Shown here: in pieces, positions 33,267 through 40,949 of the stretch
How the letters are laid out: every line of letters begins with the position of its first letter
Numbering within the stretch: position 1 is the stretch's first letter
From: Streptomyces pinistramenti
Lineage (GTDB): Bacteria; Actinomycetota; Actinomycetes; Streptomycetales; Streptomycetaceae
Assembly: GCF_020564935.1 (NCBI RefSeq)
Contig: NZ_JAJCXB010000053.1
Location: 1 to 53,765, forward strand
Direction of reading: 5' to 3'
Length of the DNA: 53,765 nt
Translations under genes and position numbers: made by a program
The notes under the pieces: generated by a model
Seen by the model: the letters and a program-made list of their open reading frames with translations, nothing else
Databases searched by the model: none
Told to the model about the DNA's origin: nothing

Positions 33267-34484
33267 TCAGTCTCCGGATCGTTGTTCCCCGTCGGCCCCT
33301 TCGCGGACCGTGTCGAGGACGGCGGGGAGCCTGTGGAGGAACGTATCCGCATCGTCCTCGGAGAGGATCAGCGGCGGGGCGAGCCGGATGACGTCCGGCG
33401 CGACCGCGTTCACCAGCAGGCCCGCGTCCTGAGCCGCCTGCTGCACCTGGGGCGCGAGGGGCTCGGTCAAGACGATACCCAGGAGGAGGCCCGCGCCGCG
33501 GACTTGGTCGACCAGAGGGTGCACCGACGCCTCGATGCCGGCCCGCAGCCGCTCGCCGACCCGCTTGACGTGGTCGAGCAGCCCGTCCGCCTCGATGGTG
33601 TCCAGCACGGCGAGGGCGCCGGCGCAGACGATCGGGTTGCCGCTGAACGTCGAGCCGTGCGAGCCGGGGGTCAGCAGCTCGGCGGCCGGGCCGAAGGCCA
33701 GCGTCGCGCCGATGGGCAGGCCGCCGCCGAGGCCCTTGGCGAGGGTGATGATGTCGGCCTCGACACCCGGCGCCTGGGCCGCGAACCAGTGCCCGGTCCT
33801 GCCGATGCCGGTCTGGATCTCGTCGAGTACCAGCAGGGTGCCGGTGGCGGCGGTGATCTCCCGAGCGGCCTGGAGGTAGCCGGGCGGCGCCGGGACGACG
33901 CCGTTCTCGCCCTGGAGGGGTTCCAGGATGACAAGGGCGGTGTCGGTGGTGACGACGGCGCGGAGTGCGTCGACGTCGCCGTACGGGACGTGGTCGACGT
34001 CGCCGGGCAGCGGCGCGAAGGGGGCCTGCTTGGCGGGCTGGGCGGTGAGCGCGAGGGCACCCATGGTCCGGCCGTGGAAGCCGCCGGCCGCGGAGACCAT
34101 GTGCCGGCGCCCGGTCAGCCGGCCGATCTTGAAGGCGGCTTCGACGGCCTCGGCGCCGGAGTTGGAGAAGTAGACCCGCCCCTGGCGGCCGGCCAGCGCG
34201 AGCAGCCGTTCGGCGAGGGCGACCGTCGGCTCGGCGACGAAGAAGTTGGAGACATGGCCGAGGGTGGCGACCTGGTCCGACACGGCGCGGACCACCGCGG
34301 GGTGGGCATGGCCGAGCGCGTTGACGGCGATCCCGCCGAGGAAGTCGAGGTATTCCTTGCCGTCGGCGTCCCACAAGTGGGTGCCTTCGCCACGTACCAG
34401 GGCCAGGCGGGGGGTGCCGAAGTTGTCCATCATGGCGCCCTGCCAGCGCCGTTCGAGGCCCGCGTTGTCCATCGGCTCGCTCAT
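33267..34484 (-). CDS. argD: acetylornithine aminotransferase
   Basis: A 405-aa class III PLP enzyme. Conserved parts are GGIAVNALGHAHP, FSNSGAEAVEAAFKIGR, AAGGFHGRTMGALALT, LVLDEIQTGIGRTG (Asp binding PLP nitrogen) and TLAKGLGGGLPIGA with the Schiff-base lysine. It converts N-acetylglutamate semialdehyde to N-acetylornithine. ATG 34484 overlaps the argB stop by four bases, with GAGGGGACGG upstream. Confidence 0.96.
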   Translation of the reverse strand: MSEPMDNAGLERRWQGAMMDNFGTPRLALVRGEGTHLWDADGKEYLDFLGGIAVNALGHAHPAVVRAVSDQVATLGHVSNFFVAEPTVALAERLLALAGRQGRVYFSNSGAEAVEAAFKIGRLTGRRHMVSAAGGFHGRTMGALALTAQPAKQAPFAPLPGDVDHVPYGDVDALRAVVTTDTALVILEPLQGENGVVPAPPGYLQAAREITAATGTLLVLDEIQTGIGRTGHWFAAQAPGVEADIITLAKGLGGGLPIGATLAFGPAAELLTPGSHGSTFSGNPIVCAGALAVLDTIEADGLLDHVKRVGERLRAGIEASVHPLVDQVRGAGLLLGIVLTEPLAPQVQQAAQDAGLLVNAVAPDVIRLAPPLILSEDDADTFLHRLPAVLDTVREGADGEQRSGD

Positions 34485-35422
34485 ACCGTCCCCTCGATCG
34501 TGTCCGTGTCCGGCACGACCATCGTGCCGATTCCTTCGTCGGTGAAGATCTCCAGCAGAATCGAGTGCTGGACCCGCCCGTCGATGACCCGGGCGTTGCG
34601 CACGCCGTTGCGGACGGCGTGCAGGCAGCCCTCCATCTTGGGCACCATGCCGCTGGCCAGGTCGGGCAGCAGCTTCTCCAGCTCCGTGGCGGTGAGGCGG
34701 GAGATCACCTCGTCGCTGTGCGGCCAGTCCTCGTACAGGCCCTCGACGTCGGTGAGGACCATCAGCGTCTCGGCGCCGAGCGCGGCGGCCAGCGCGGCGG
34801 CCGCGGTGTCGGCATTGACGTTGAAGACACCGGATGCGTCGCCCTCGTCGCTGCTGCGGGCGATGGAGGAGATGACCGGGATCCGGCCGTCGTCCAGCAG
34901 CGCCTGCACCGCGCCGGTGTCGATCGCGGTGACCTCGCCGACCCGTCCGATGTCGACCTGCTCGCCGTCGATCACCGCGTAGTGCTTGGTCGCGCTCATC
35001 AGCTGGGCGTCCTCGCCGGTCAGGCCGACGGCGAGCGGCCCGTGCCGGTTGAGCAGGCCGACCAGCTCGCGCTGCACCTTGCCGGCCAGCACCATCCGTA
35101 CGACGTCCATCGCCTCCGGCGTGGTGACCCGCAGGCCCGCCGTGAACTCCGACTCCAGTCCGAGCCGGTCCAGCTGGGCGCTGATCTGCGGGCCGCCGCC
35201 GTGCACGACGACCGGGTGCAGTCCGGCGTGCCGCAGGAAGACGACGTCCTGGGCGAAGGCGTTCTTCAGCTCCTCGTCGACCATGGCGTTGCCGCCGAAC
35301 TTGACGACGACGGTCTTGCCGTGATGGCGGGTCAGCCAGGGCAGCGCCTCGATGAGGGTGCGGGCCTTGGGCAGTGCGGTGTGCTTGCGGGTCGCGCCGG
35401 TGGCGGCGGGGGAATCGCTCAT
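34481..35422 (-). CDS. argB: N-acetylglutamate kinase
   Basis: A 313-aa amino acid kinase. It has VVKFGGNAMVDEELKNAFAQDVVFL at the start, HGGGPQIS (the phosphate loop) and VFNVNADTAAAALAAALGAE in the substrate/ATP region. It phosphorylates N-acetylglutamate, the second step and usually the arginine-inhibited one in organisms with the ArgJ cycle. ATG 35422 overlaps the argJ stop by four bases without a strong ribosome binding site, so it relies on coupling. Confidence 0.97.
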   Translation of the reverse strand: MSDSPAATGATRKHTALPKARTLIEALPWLTRHHGKTVVVKFGGNAMVDEELKNAFAQDVVFLRHAGLHPVVVHGGGPQISAQLDRLGLESEFTAGLRVTTPEAMDVVRMVLAGKVQRELVGLLNRHGPLAVGLTGEDAQLMSATKHYAVIDGEQVDIGRVGEVTAIDTGAVQALLDDGRIPVISSIARSSDEGDASGVFNVNADTAAAALAAALGAETLMVLTDVEGLYEDWPHSDEVISRLTATELEKLLPDLASGMVPKMEGCLHAVRNGVRNARVIDGRVQHSILLEIFTDEGIGTMVVPDTDTIEGTV

Positions 35423-36573
35423 GACGAGTACGCGCTGTTCTCGTGGACGTAGTCGGCGGTCAGGTCGTTGGCCCAGATGACCGCGGACTCGCTGCCGGCC
35501 GAGAGGTCGGCGGTGATCCGCACCTCCCGGTACCGCATGTCGACAAGATCACGGTCCTCGCCCACCGAGCCGTTCTTGCAGACCCAGACGTCATTGATCG
35601 CGACGTTCAGCTGGTCGGGCTCGAAGGCCGCCGACGTCGTGCCGATGGCGGAGAGCACCCGGCCCCAGTTGGGGTCCTCGCCGTGGATGGCGCACTTGAG
35701 GAGGTTGTTGCGGGCGATGGAACGGCCGACCTGGACGGCGTCGTCCTCGCTCGCGGCGTTGATCACCTCGATGCGGATGTCCTTGCTCGCGCCCTCGGCG
35801 TCGCCGATCAGCTGCCGGGCGAGGTCGTCGCAGACGGCCCGTACGGCCTCGGCGAACTCCGTGCCGTCCGGGACGACGCCACAGGCGCCGGAAGCGAGCA
35901 GCAGCACCGTGTCGTTGGTCGACATGCAGCCGTCGGAGTCGACCCGGTCGAAGGTGGTACGGGTCGCCGCCCGCAGCGCCGTGTCCAGCTCGGCGGCCGG
36001 TACGTCGGCGTCCGTGGTCAGCACCACGAGCATGGTCGCGAGGCCCGGCGCGAGCATGCCCGCGCCCTTGGCCATCCCGCCGACCGTCCAGCCCGCGCCG
36101 CCGGCCACCGCCGTCTTGTGCACGCTGTCGGTGGTCTTGATCGCGATGGCGGCCTTCTCGCCGCCGTGCTCGGTCAGTTCGGCCGCGGCGCGCTCGACTC
36201 CGGGCAGCAGCTTGTCCATCGGCAGCCGCAGCCCGATCAGGCCGGTGGAGGCGATGGCCACCTCCCCCGCGTTGTGGCCGGCGAGCACATCGGCGGCCTT
36301 CTCCGCGGTGGCGTGGGTGTCCTGGAAGCCGAGCGGGCCCGTACAGGCGTTGGCGCCACCGGAGTTGAGGACGACGGCGGAGACCCGGCCGCCCTTGAGC
36401 ACCTGCTCGGACCAGACGACCGGCGCGGCCTTGACGCGGTTGGAGGTGAACACCCCGGCGGCGGCGAGGCGCGGCCCGTTGTTCACCACGAGGGCAAGGT
36501 CCGGATTGCCGTTCTGCTTGATCCCGGCGGCGATACCCGCCGCCGTGAACCCTTGTGCTGCGGTGACGCTCAC
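35419..36573 (-). CDS. argJ: bifunctional glutamate N-acetyltransferase / ornithine acetyltransferase
   Basis: A 384-aa ArgJ. The precursor cleaves itself at the conserved KGAGMLAPGLATML site, where the Thr of ATML becomes the nucleophile of the beta chain. NSGGANACTG and VNAASEDDAVQVGRSIARNNLLKCA-type motifs are present. It recycles the acetyl group from N-acetylornithine to glutamate. GTG at 36573 follows GGAGGAG by nine bases. It is 67 bases downstream of argC. Confidence 0.97.
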   Translation of the reverse strand: MSVTAAQGFTAAGIAAGIKQNGNPDLALVVNNGPRLAAAGVFTSNRVKAAPVVWSEQVLKGGRVSAVVLNSGGANACTGPLGFQDTHATAEKAADVLAGHNAGEVAIASTGLIGLRLPMDKLLPGVERAAAELTEHGGEKAAIAIKTTDSVHKTAVAGGAGWTVGGMAKGAGMLAPGLATMLVVLTTDADVPAAELDTALRAATRTTFDRVDSDGCMSTNDTVLLLASGACGVVPDGTEFAEAVRAVCDDLARQLIGDAEGASKDIRIEVINAASEDDAVQVGRSIARNNLLKCAIHGEDPNWGRVLSAIGTTSAAFEPDQLNVAINDVWVCKNGSVGEDRDLVDMRYREVRITADLSAGSESAVIWANDLTADYVHENSAYSS

Positions 36574-36640
36574 TGCTTCTTCTCCTCCATCGCTTCTCCG
36601 GCCCCGCCGGTCACGCCCTGCTGCCCCGTGCCCTTCCGTG

Positions 36641-37669
36641 TCACGGGGCGACCCCGACCTTCGGGAGCCCCGTGTCCTCGGGGAGGCCCAGGGCGATGTT
36701 CATGCTCTGCACCGCGCCGCCTGCGGTGCCCTTGGCAAGGTTGTCGATGGCGCAGATCGCGATGATCCGGCCGGCCGCGGGGTCGAGGGTGACCTGGAGC
36801 TGCGCGATGTTGGACCCGTACACGGCGGCGGTCGCCGGCCACCGGCCCTCGGGCAGCAGGCTCACGAACGGCTCGCCGTCCAGCGCCTTCTCGTACGCGC
36901 TGCGCACCGCCGCCGCGTCCACTCCGGGCTTCGCCTTCGCGGTGCAGGTGGCGAGGATGCCGCGGGCCATCGGCGCGAGGGTCGGAGTGAAGGAGACCCC
37001 GACCCGCTCGCCGGCCAGCGCGCTGAGGTTCTGGATCATCTCCGGGGTGTGCCGGTGCCCGCCGCCGACGCCGTACGGACTCATCGAACCCATCACCTCC
37101 GAGCCCAGCAGGTGCGGTTTGGCCGCCTTGCCCGCTCCCGAGGTGCCGGACGACGCGACGATCACCGCTTCGGGCTCGGCGAGCTGCGCCACGTAGGCGG
37201 GGAACAGCGCGAGCGAGACGGCGGTCGGGTAGCAGCCGGGGACCGCGATGCGCTTGGTCCCCTTGAGCGCCTCGCGCCCGCCGGGCAGTTCGGGAAGCCC
37301 GTACGGCCAGGTGCCCGCATGGGCCGAGCCGTAGAACGCCTCCCAGTCGGCGGCGTCCTTCAGCCGGAAGTCCGCCCCGCAGTCGACGACGAGAACCTCG
37401 GGCCCCAGCTCATCGGCGACCGCCGCGGACTGCCCGTGCGGCAGCGCGAGGAACACCACGTCGTGGCCCGCCAGCGCCTCGGCCGACGTCGGCCCGATCT
37501 CGCGCTCGGCCAACGGCAGCAGATGCGGCTGCACGGCACCCAGTCGCTGCCCGGCGCTGGAGTGCCCGGTCACCGCGCCGATCTCCACCTCCGGATGCCC
37601 CAGAAGCAGACGCAGGACTTCACCCCCCGCGTACCCACTCGCACCGGCCACTGCTGCTCGCACCGCCAT
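36641..37669 (-). CDS. argC: N-acetyl-gamma-glutamyl-phosphate reductase
   Basis: A 342-aa NADPH enzyme. The Rossmann motif AGASGYAGGEVLRLLLGHPEVEIG starts at about residue 8. The catalytic Cys is in IAVPGCYPTAVSLAL, and GGGHRHTPEM near residue 200 contains the conserved His. First gene of the argC-J-B-D-R operon. ATG at 37669 follows a strong GAGGAGGAGGG site. An ARG-box-overlapped promoter is only 24 bases upstream. Confidence 0.97.
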   Translation of the reverse strand: MAVRAAVAGASGYAGGEVLRLLLGHPEVEIGAVTGHSSAGQRLGAVQPHLLPLAEREIGPTSAEALAGHDVVFLALPHGQSAAVADELGPEVLVVDCGADFRLKDAADWEAFYGSAHAGTWPYGLPELPGGREALKGTKRIAVPGCYPTAVSLALFPAYVAQLAEPEAVIVASSGTSGAGKAAKPHLLGSEVMGSMSPYGVGGGHRHTPEMIQNLSALAGERVGVSFTPTLAPMARGILATCTAKAKPGVDAAAVRSAYEKALDGEPFVSLLPEGRWPATAAVYGSNIAQLQVTLDPAAGRIIAICAIDNLAKGTAGGAVQSMNIALGLPEDTGLPKVGVAP

Positions 37670-37692
37670 GGTCCCTCCTCCTCGATGGCATG

Positions 37693-37725
37693 ACTATACG
37701 GAGTGTGGCAGTTTTATGCAATCTG
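37693..37725 (-). promoter_or_regulatory. argC promoter overlapped by ARG-box-like sequences
   Basis: On the minus strand TTGCAT (37716-37721) and TATAGT (37693-37698) are exactly 17 bases apart, a near-consensus vegetative promoter. Sequences of ARG-box type cover both: GATTGCATAAAACTG over the -35 and CGTATAGTCATGCC over the -10 and start. Bound ArgR would block RNA polymerase directly. Confidence 0.7.
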
Positions 37726-37955
37726 CGCGCGGAGGATCCCTCACACTCCGATCACATCAGCGGGATCCTTCTCCGTCGTACGCACAGGGCCGCTCCCCCG
37801 AGGACACGTACGCGGATGCCGGAGCCGTGGCGCGCCCGGACCGGTGCGGGCCGGAAGGGCTGATCGCCCCGCACGTGATCACCGATTCGGTACGCGGCCG
37901 GCCGTGGTCGGACGGGGGCCGGACGCGTTCGCTCACGGCTCCGGAGCCGTGGGCT

Positions 37956-38705
37956 TCAGCAGTCGGCCAGGGTGCGGTCGAGGAGGGGGAGCAGGCGGTC
38001 CCAGTGGCGCTGCAGTGCGGCGGGGTTGAAGGCTTCGGTGTCGGACATGGTGAAGCCGTGGATGGTGCCGGGGTAGATCTCGGTGGTGTAGCCGACACCT
38101 GCGGCATCCAGTGCCTGGTTGAGCTCGCTGATCGCCTCGGGCGACATGTCGCCTTCGGCGAGGCCGATGTGGACCTGGGCGGTGAGCTCGGGGATGCGGC
38201 GGTGCGGACTGTCGGGCGCGTCGGTGACCAGGAAGCCCGGGTGGAATCCGGCGACGGCGGCCACCTGGCCGGGGTGGGCCGTCGCGGTACGCATCGCCAG
38301 GACGGCGCCCAGGCAGTAGCCGATCGTGGTGACCGGTCCGGCGCCGACCTCGGGCTGGGCGGTGAGGAACCCGAGGTAGGCATCGGCGTCGCGCAGGACA
38401 CGTGCGGTGGTGTGCGCCTCGATCAAGGGCATCAGCTGGGCGATGACCGCGGGCCGGGCCTCTTCTCCGATGTGCTCGGGAAGTTCGATCACCGGCGCCG
38501 GGCCCTGCCGGTAGTAGAGGTTGGGGACGAGCACGTAGTACCCGTGCTCGGCCAGTTCGCGGGCCATCTCCTTCAGCACGGGCCGCACGCCGAAGGCGTC
38601 CGGGTACAGCAGCACCCCCGGGTGCCGCTCGCCACGGTCGGGGAAGGCGGCGAAAGCGTCGGCCTGGCCGTCCGCGGTGGGAATCTGCAGAGTCTTGGTG
38701 GGCAT
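37956..38705 (-). CDS. dienelactone hydrolase family protein
   Basis: A 249-aa alpha/beta hydrolase of the DLH type. It starts LQIPTADGQADAFAAFP; the oxyanion Glu region is replaced by LLYPDAFGVRP. The nucleophile elbow is GYCLGAVLAM (Cys), the acid lies near EGDMSPEA and the catalytic His is in YPGTIHGFTM. It would hydrolyse a lactone or a small ester; substrates of this branch are not known. ATG at 38705 follows AGGAAAG by about 10 bases. It lies next to the rox gene on the same strand, 211 bases downstream of the rox stop, but with its own promoter region. Confidence 0.87.
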   Translation of the reverse strand: MPTKTLQIPTADGQADAFAAFPDRGERHPGVLLYPDAFGVRPVLKEMARELAEHGYYVLVPNLYYRQGPAPVIELPEHIGEEARPAVIAQLMPLIEAHTTARVLRDADAYLGFLTAQPEVGAGPVTTIGYCLGAVLAMRTATAHPGQVAAVAGFHPGFLVTDAPDSPHRRIPELTAQVHIGLAEGDMSPEAISELNQALDAAGVGYTTEIYPGTIHGFTMSDTEAFNPAALQRHWDRLLPLLDRTLADC

Positions 38706-38916
38706 GGCGGATCATCTTTCCTGGGACTGACGCCGGCGCACAAGGGACGAGATCAACCAGAGATCAACCCGGCGATGACCGACGAACACCGGCAAAACGG
38801 CGCGAACCGTAGTAATGATGATCAAGTCAGCCGCCATCAGGCGGCAGACCGCGACCTGCCACGACAGCACAACCAACCTGACCGATGCCCCACCGCCCAC
38901 GGCCACGGCTGCGCTC
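38706..38916. other. upstream region of the DLH gene with an 11-base-period direct repeat
   Basis: GAGATCAACC occurs twice at 38749-38758 and 38760-38769, a direct repeat with an 11-base period (one helical turn), about 45-65 bases upstream of the DLH ATG. It could be a regulator site. Composition here is less GC-rich than in the neighbouring genes (for example GTAGTAATGATGATCAAG). No gene is supported. Confidence 0.45.
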
Positions 38917-40383
38917 TCAGCCGGCGGCGCCGAACCACTGGGGCAGCCGGTCGAGCAGCTCCTGCTGGTCTTCGCCGGCCCACGCCACGTGGCCGTCCGG
39001 CCGCAGCAGTACCGCGGGCGCGTCCAGTTCCTCGCTGACGTCGACGACGTGATCGACCCGATCCGCCCAGCCCGCCACCGAGAGCCGGCCGGTCTGGTCG
39101 AGCAGCAGTCCGCGGCCTTCGTGCATCAGCTCATAGAGGCGTCCGCGCTTCAGCTCCACGTCCCGCAGCCGCCGGCCGAGCAGTTCGTGGCCCTCGCCGA
39201 AGTCGTAGCGGACCCCGACCGCGGTGATCATGCCGGTCACGTACCGGTTCACCTCATCGAAGTCCATCAGCTTCGAGAACAGCTCCCGCAGCGCGGTCGC
39301 ACCAGGATCGGTTCCGAGGAGCGTGATCTGCGCGCGGGTGTTCTCCAGCACGCGGGCGCCCACCGGGTGCCGTTCGGCGTGGTAGCTGTCCAACAGCCCC
39401 TCCGGCGCCCAGCCGTTGACCGCGGCGGCCAGCTTCCAGCCGAGGTTGAACGCGTCCTGCACGCCGAGGTTGAGCCCCTGACCGCCGGTCGGCGGGTGGA
39501 TGTGCGCCGCGTCGCCGGCGAGGAGTACCCGGCCGACCCGGTAGCGCTCGGCCTGCCGGGTGGCGTCGCCGAACCGGGAGAGCCAACGCGGCGAATGCAC
39601 GCCGAAGTCGGTGCCCGCAACCGCCCGCAGCTGCTGCTTGAACTCTCCGAAGGTCGGCGCCGCGGTCGTACGGTCCTCGGACACGCCGTCGGCGGGCACG
39701 ATGACGCGGTACGTGCCGTCCCCGTTGGGGATGGTGCCGAACCGCAATTGGGTCTTGCGGACTTCCTCGACAACGGCGGCGACCGTCGCCGGATCCTCGG
39801 CCATCTCCATGTCGCCAAGGAGCGTCTCGACCGTGGCGGGCTCACCGGGGAAACCGACACCGAGCCCCTTGCGCACCGCACTTCTGCCGCCGTCGCACCC
39901 GACGAGGTAGCGCGAGCGCAGCTGCGCGCCTCCCCCGCCGACCACGCCCTCACTGGCGGGGGTGACCCCACCGGCCAGCTCGACGGTCACACCGTCCGCA
40001 TCCTGGCTCAGCCCGACCACTTCGCAGCCACGCCGGATCTCGGCACCGAGTTCGACGGCACGCTCGTTGAGCAGCCGCTCGGTGACCGGCTGCAGGGTGG
40101 AGAGGCCGTACGGGTGTGCCGTGTCCAGCCGCTCCGGCCACGGCTTGAGGATGCCGCCGAAGAAACCACCGACCTGGAACTTCTCACTGACCGCGAGGAA
40201 CCGGTCCAGCAGGCCGCGCTGGTCCATCAGCTCGACGCTGCGCGTGTGCAGGCCGCGCCCGCGCGACTCCCCGGTCGGCTCGGTCAGCTTCTCCAGCACG
40301 ACCACGTGCACGCCGTGCAGCCGCAACTCGGCGGCCAGCATCAAGCCGGTCGGCCCGCCGCCGACCACGATCACGTCGATCAC
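38917..40383 (-). CDS. rox: FAD monooxygenase, rifampicin monooxygenase-like
   Basis: A 488-aa class A flavoprotein monooxygenase. It has the FAD Rossmann motif VIVVGGGPTGLMLAAEL, the DG motif YLVGCDGGRSAVRKGLG and the second FAD motif VLLAGDAAHIHPPTGGQGLNLG. The whole sequence resembles, block by block as I recall it, the rifampicin monooxygenase (RIFMO) of Nocardia and Rox of Streptomyces, including GFFGGILKP, FKQQLRAVAGTDFGVHSPRWLSRFGDA and the C-terminal WAGEDQQELLDRLPQWFG. Such enzymes hydroxylate and linearise rifamycins. A rifamycin-associated-element-like palindrome lies 280 bases upstream, which supports this. Start GTG 40383 is preferred (GGGGGA upstream, family start xxDVIVVGGG); ATG 40395 has no ribosome binding site. 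Confidence 0.85.
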   Translation of the reverse strand: MIDVIVVGGGPTGLMLAAELRLHGVHVVVLEKLTEPTGESRGRGLHTRSVELMDQRGLLDRFLAVSEKFQVGGFFGGILKPWPERLDTAHPYGLSTLQPVTERLLNERAVELGAEIRRGCEVVGLSQDADGVTVELAGGVTPASEGVVGGGGAQLRSRYLVGCDGGRSAVRKGLGVGFPGEPATVETLLGDMEMAEDPATVAAVVEEVRKTQLRFGTIPNGDGTYRVIVPADGVSEDRTTAAPTFGEFKQQLRAVAGTDFGVHSPRWLSRFGDATRQAERYRVGRVLLAGDAAHIHPPTGGQGLNLGVQDAFNLGWKLAAAVNGWAPEGLLDSYHAERHPVGARVLENTRAQITLLGTDPGATALRELFSKLMDFDEVNRYVTGMITAVGVRYDFGEGHELLGRRLRDVELKRGRLYELMHEGRGLLLDQTGRLSVAGWADRVDHVVDVSEELDAPAVLLRPDGHVAWAGEDQQELLDRLPQWFGAAG

Positions 40384-40403
40384 GAAATCCCCCATTTGGC
40401 AAG

Positions 40404-40415
40404 GTTGAATTCAAC
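40404..40415. promoter_or_regulatory. 12-bp palindrome GTTGAATTCAAC near the rox start
   Basis: GTTGAATTCAAC is a perfect palindrome just upstream of both possible rox starts, and a related AAGGTTGGGTTCA follows. TTGAA/TTCAA palindromes are common in MarR-type operators. No MarR gene is in this window, so a regulator cannot be named. Confidence 0.45.
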
Positions 40416-40661
40416 AAGGTTGGGTTCAGGCCGGCCGCCCGCGCGGTCGGACGGCGCGCAGGTCCGCGACGCCACGCCACGGCGCCACCGTGCCAAGTGC
40501 CGCAATCACGCCGCGAGTCCCACCATCGGTGCGGTCGGCGCGGTCGGTTCGGCGTCTCCGCGCGCCCCGTATGCCAACAACAGCAACGACAGCACACGTA
40601 CTTCGTGAATCTGTTATTTCCCCAGGTACTGGCCTTGGCCGACCATTCTGCGGCACCACCC

Positions 40662-40680
40662 GGGCCTTGCCGCAAGGCCC
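40662..40680. promoter_or_regulatory. rifamycin-associated element (RAE)-like palindrome
   Basis: GGGCCTTGC-C-GCAAGGCCC on the plus strand is a perfect 19-bp inverted repeat with one central base. Its minus-strand reading, with the CTTGCGGCAAG core, matches the RAE described upstream of rifamycin-inactivating genes in actinobacteria. On the minus strand it lies directly after TATAGC (40688-40693), a plausible rox -10. Confidence 0.72.
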
Positions 40681-40687
40681 CCGGTGC

Positions 40688-40693
40688 GCTATA
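40688..40693 (-). promoter_or_regulatory. possible -10 hexamer of rox
   Basis: TATAGC on the minus strand, eight bases before the RAE-like palindrome. No good -35 is seen at 16-18 bases. The predicted start would be at or near 40681, giving a leader of about 300 bases. Confidence 0.4.
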
Positions 40694-40723
40694 CGTTGAG
40701 AGCGGCAAGGAGAGAATTGACCT

Positions 40724-40769
40724 CCTTGCCTTTGCCTTTTGCCTTTGCCTTTTGGCCTTGCCTTTTGCC
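40724..40769. repeat. TTTGCC microrepeat
   Basis: Seven successive units of the form T(2-4)G(G)CC lie head to tail: CCTTGCC, TTTGCC, TTTTGCC, TTTGCC, TTTTGGCC, TTGCC, TTTTGCC. On the minus strand this is a polypurine GGCAAA run just upstream of the rox promoter. It looks like a slippage-prone tract. Confidence 0.8.
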
Positions 40770-40824
40770 GTCCGCTGTCGCCGCGCTGCGCGGGTGCTCT
40801 CAAGCGCTGAAGGGGCAACCGCCG

Positions 40825-40910
40825 GTCGTCCGGCTTCCGCCGGCGCTCGCCCGCGACGGGCATTTCTGTCGTCCGGCTTCCGCCGGCGCTCGCCCGCGAC
40901 GGGCATTTCT
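40825..40910. repeat. perfect tandem duplication, 2 x 43 bp
   Basis: Copies 40825-40867 and 40868-40910 are identical over 43 bases with no spacer. Each copy can form two small hairpins: CCGGC-TTCC-GCCGG and GCCCG-CGA-CGGGC. It lies 40-125 bases upstream of the PPOX ATG and about 145 bases behind the RAE-like site. Confidence 0.9.
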
Positions 40911-40949
40911 CCGGGCCGTCCCGCAGATCGTGGTTGGTAGCCTCCCGGG

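Larger units (their letters stand above)
40396..40949. other. 554-base rox/PPOX divergent region with several repeats
   Basis: The region has no supported gene but is unusually structured: a GTTGAATTCAAC palindrome beside the rox start, about 250 bases of possible rox leader, the 19-bp RAE-like palindrome, a rox -10-like hexamer, a 46-base TTTGCC microrepeat, a 43-bp perfect tandem duplication and a candidate -10 for the PPOX gene. Confidence 0.6.

Noticed and set aside
32716..34374. ArgR as the end of a 552-codon protein
   Set aside because: The upstream part is a shadow frame of argD; argR has its own ATG at 33258 eight bases after the argD stop.
40426..40863. Minus-strand frame of 145 codons between rox and PPOX
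   Set aside because: It crosses the RAE-like palindrome, microrepeat and 43-bp duplication, is Arg-rich without domain, and has no ribosome binding site.
40825..40910. CRISPR array
   Set aside because: Only two copies, directly adjacent, without spacers, and no cas genes in the window.
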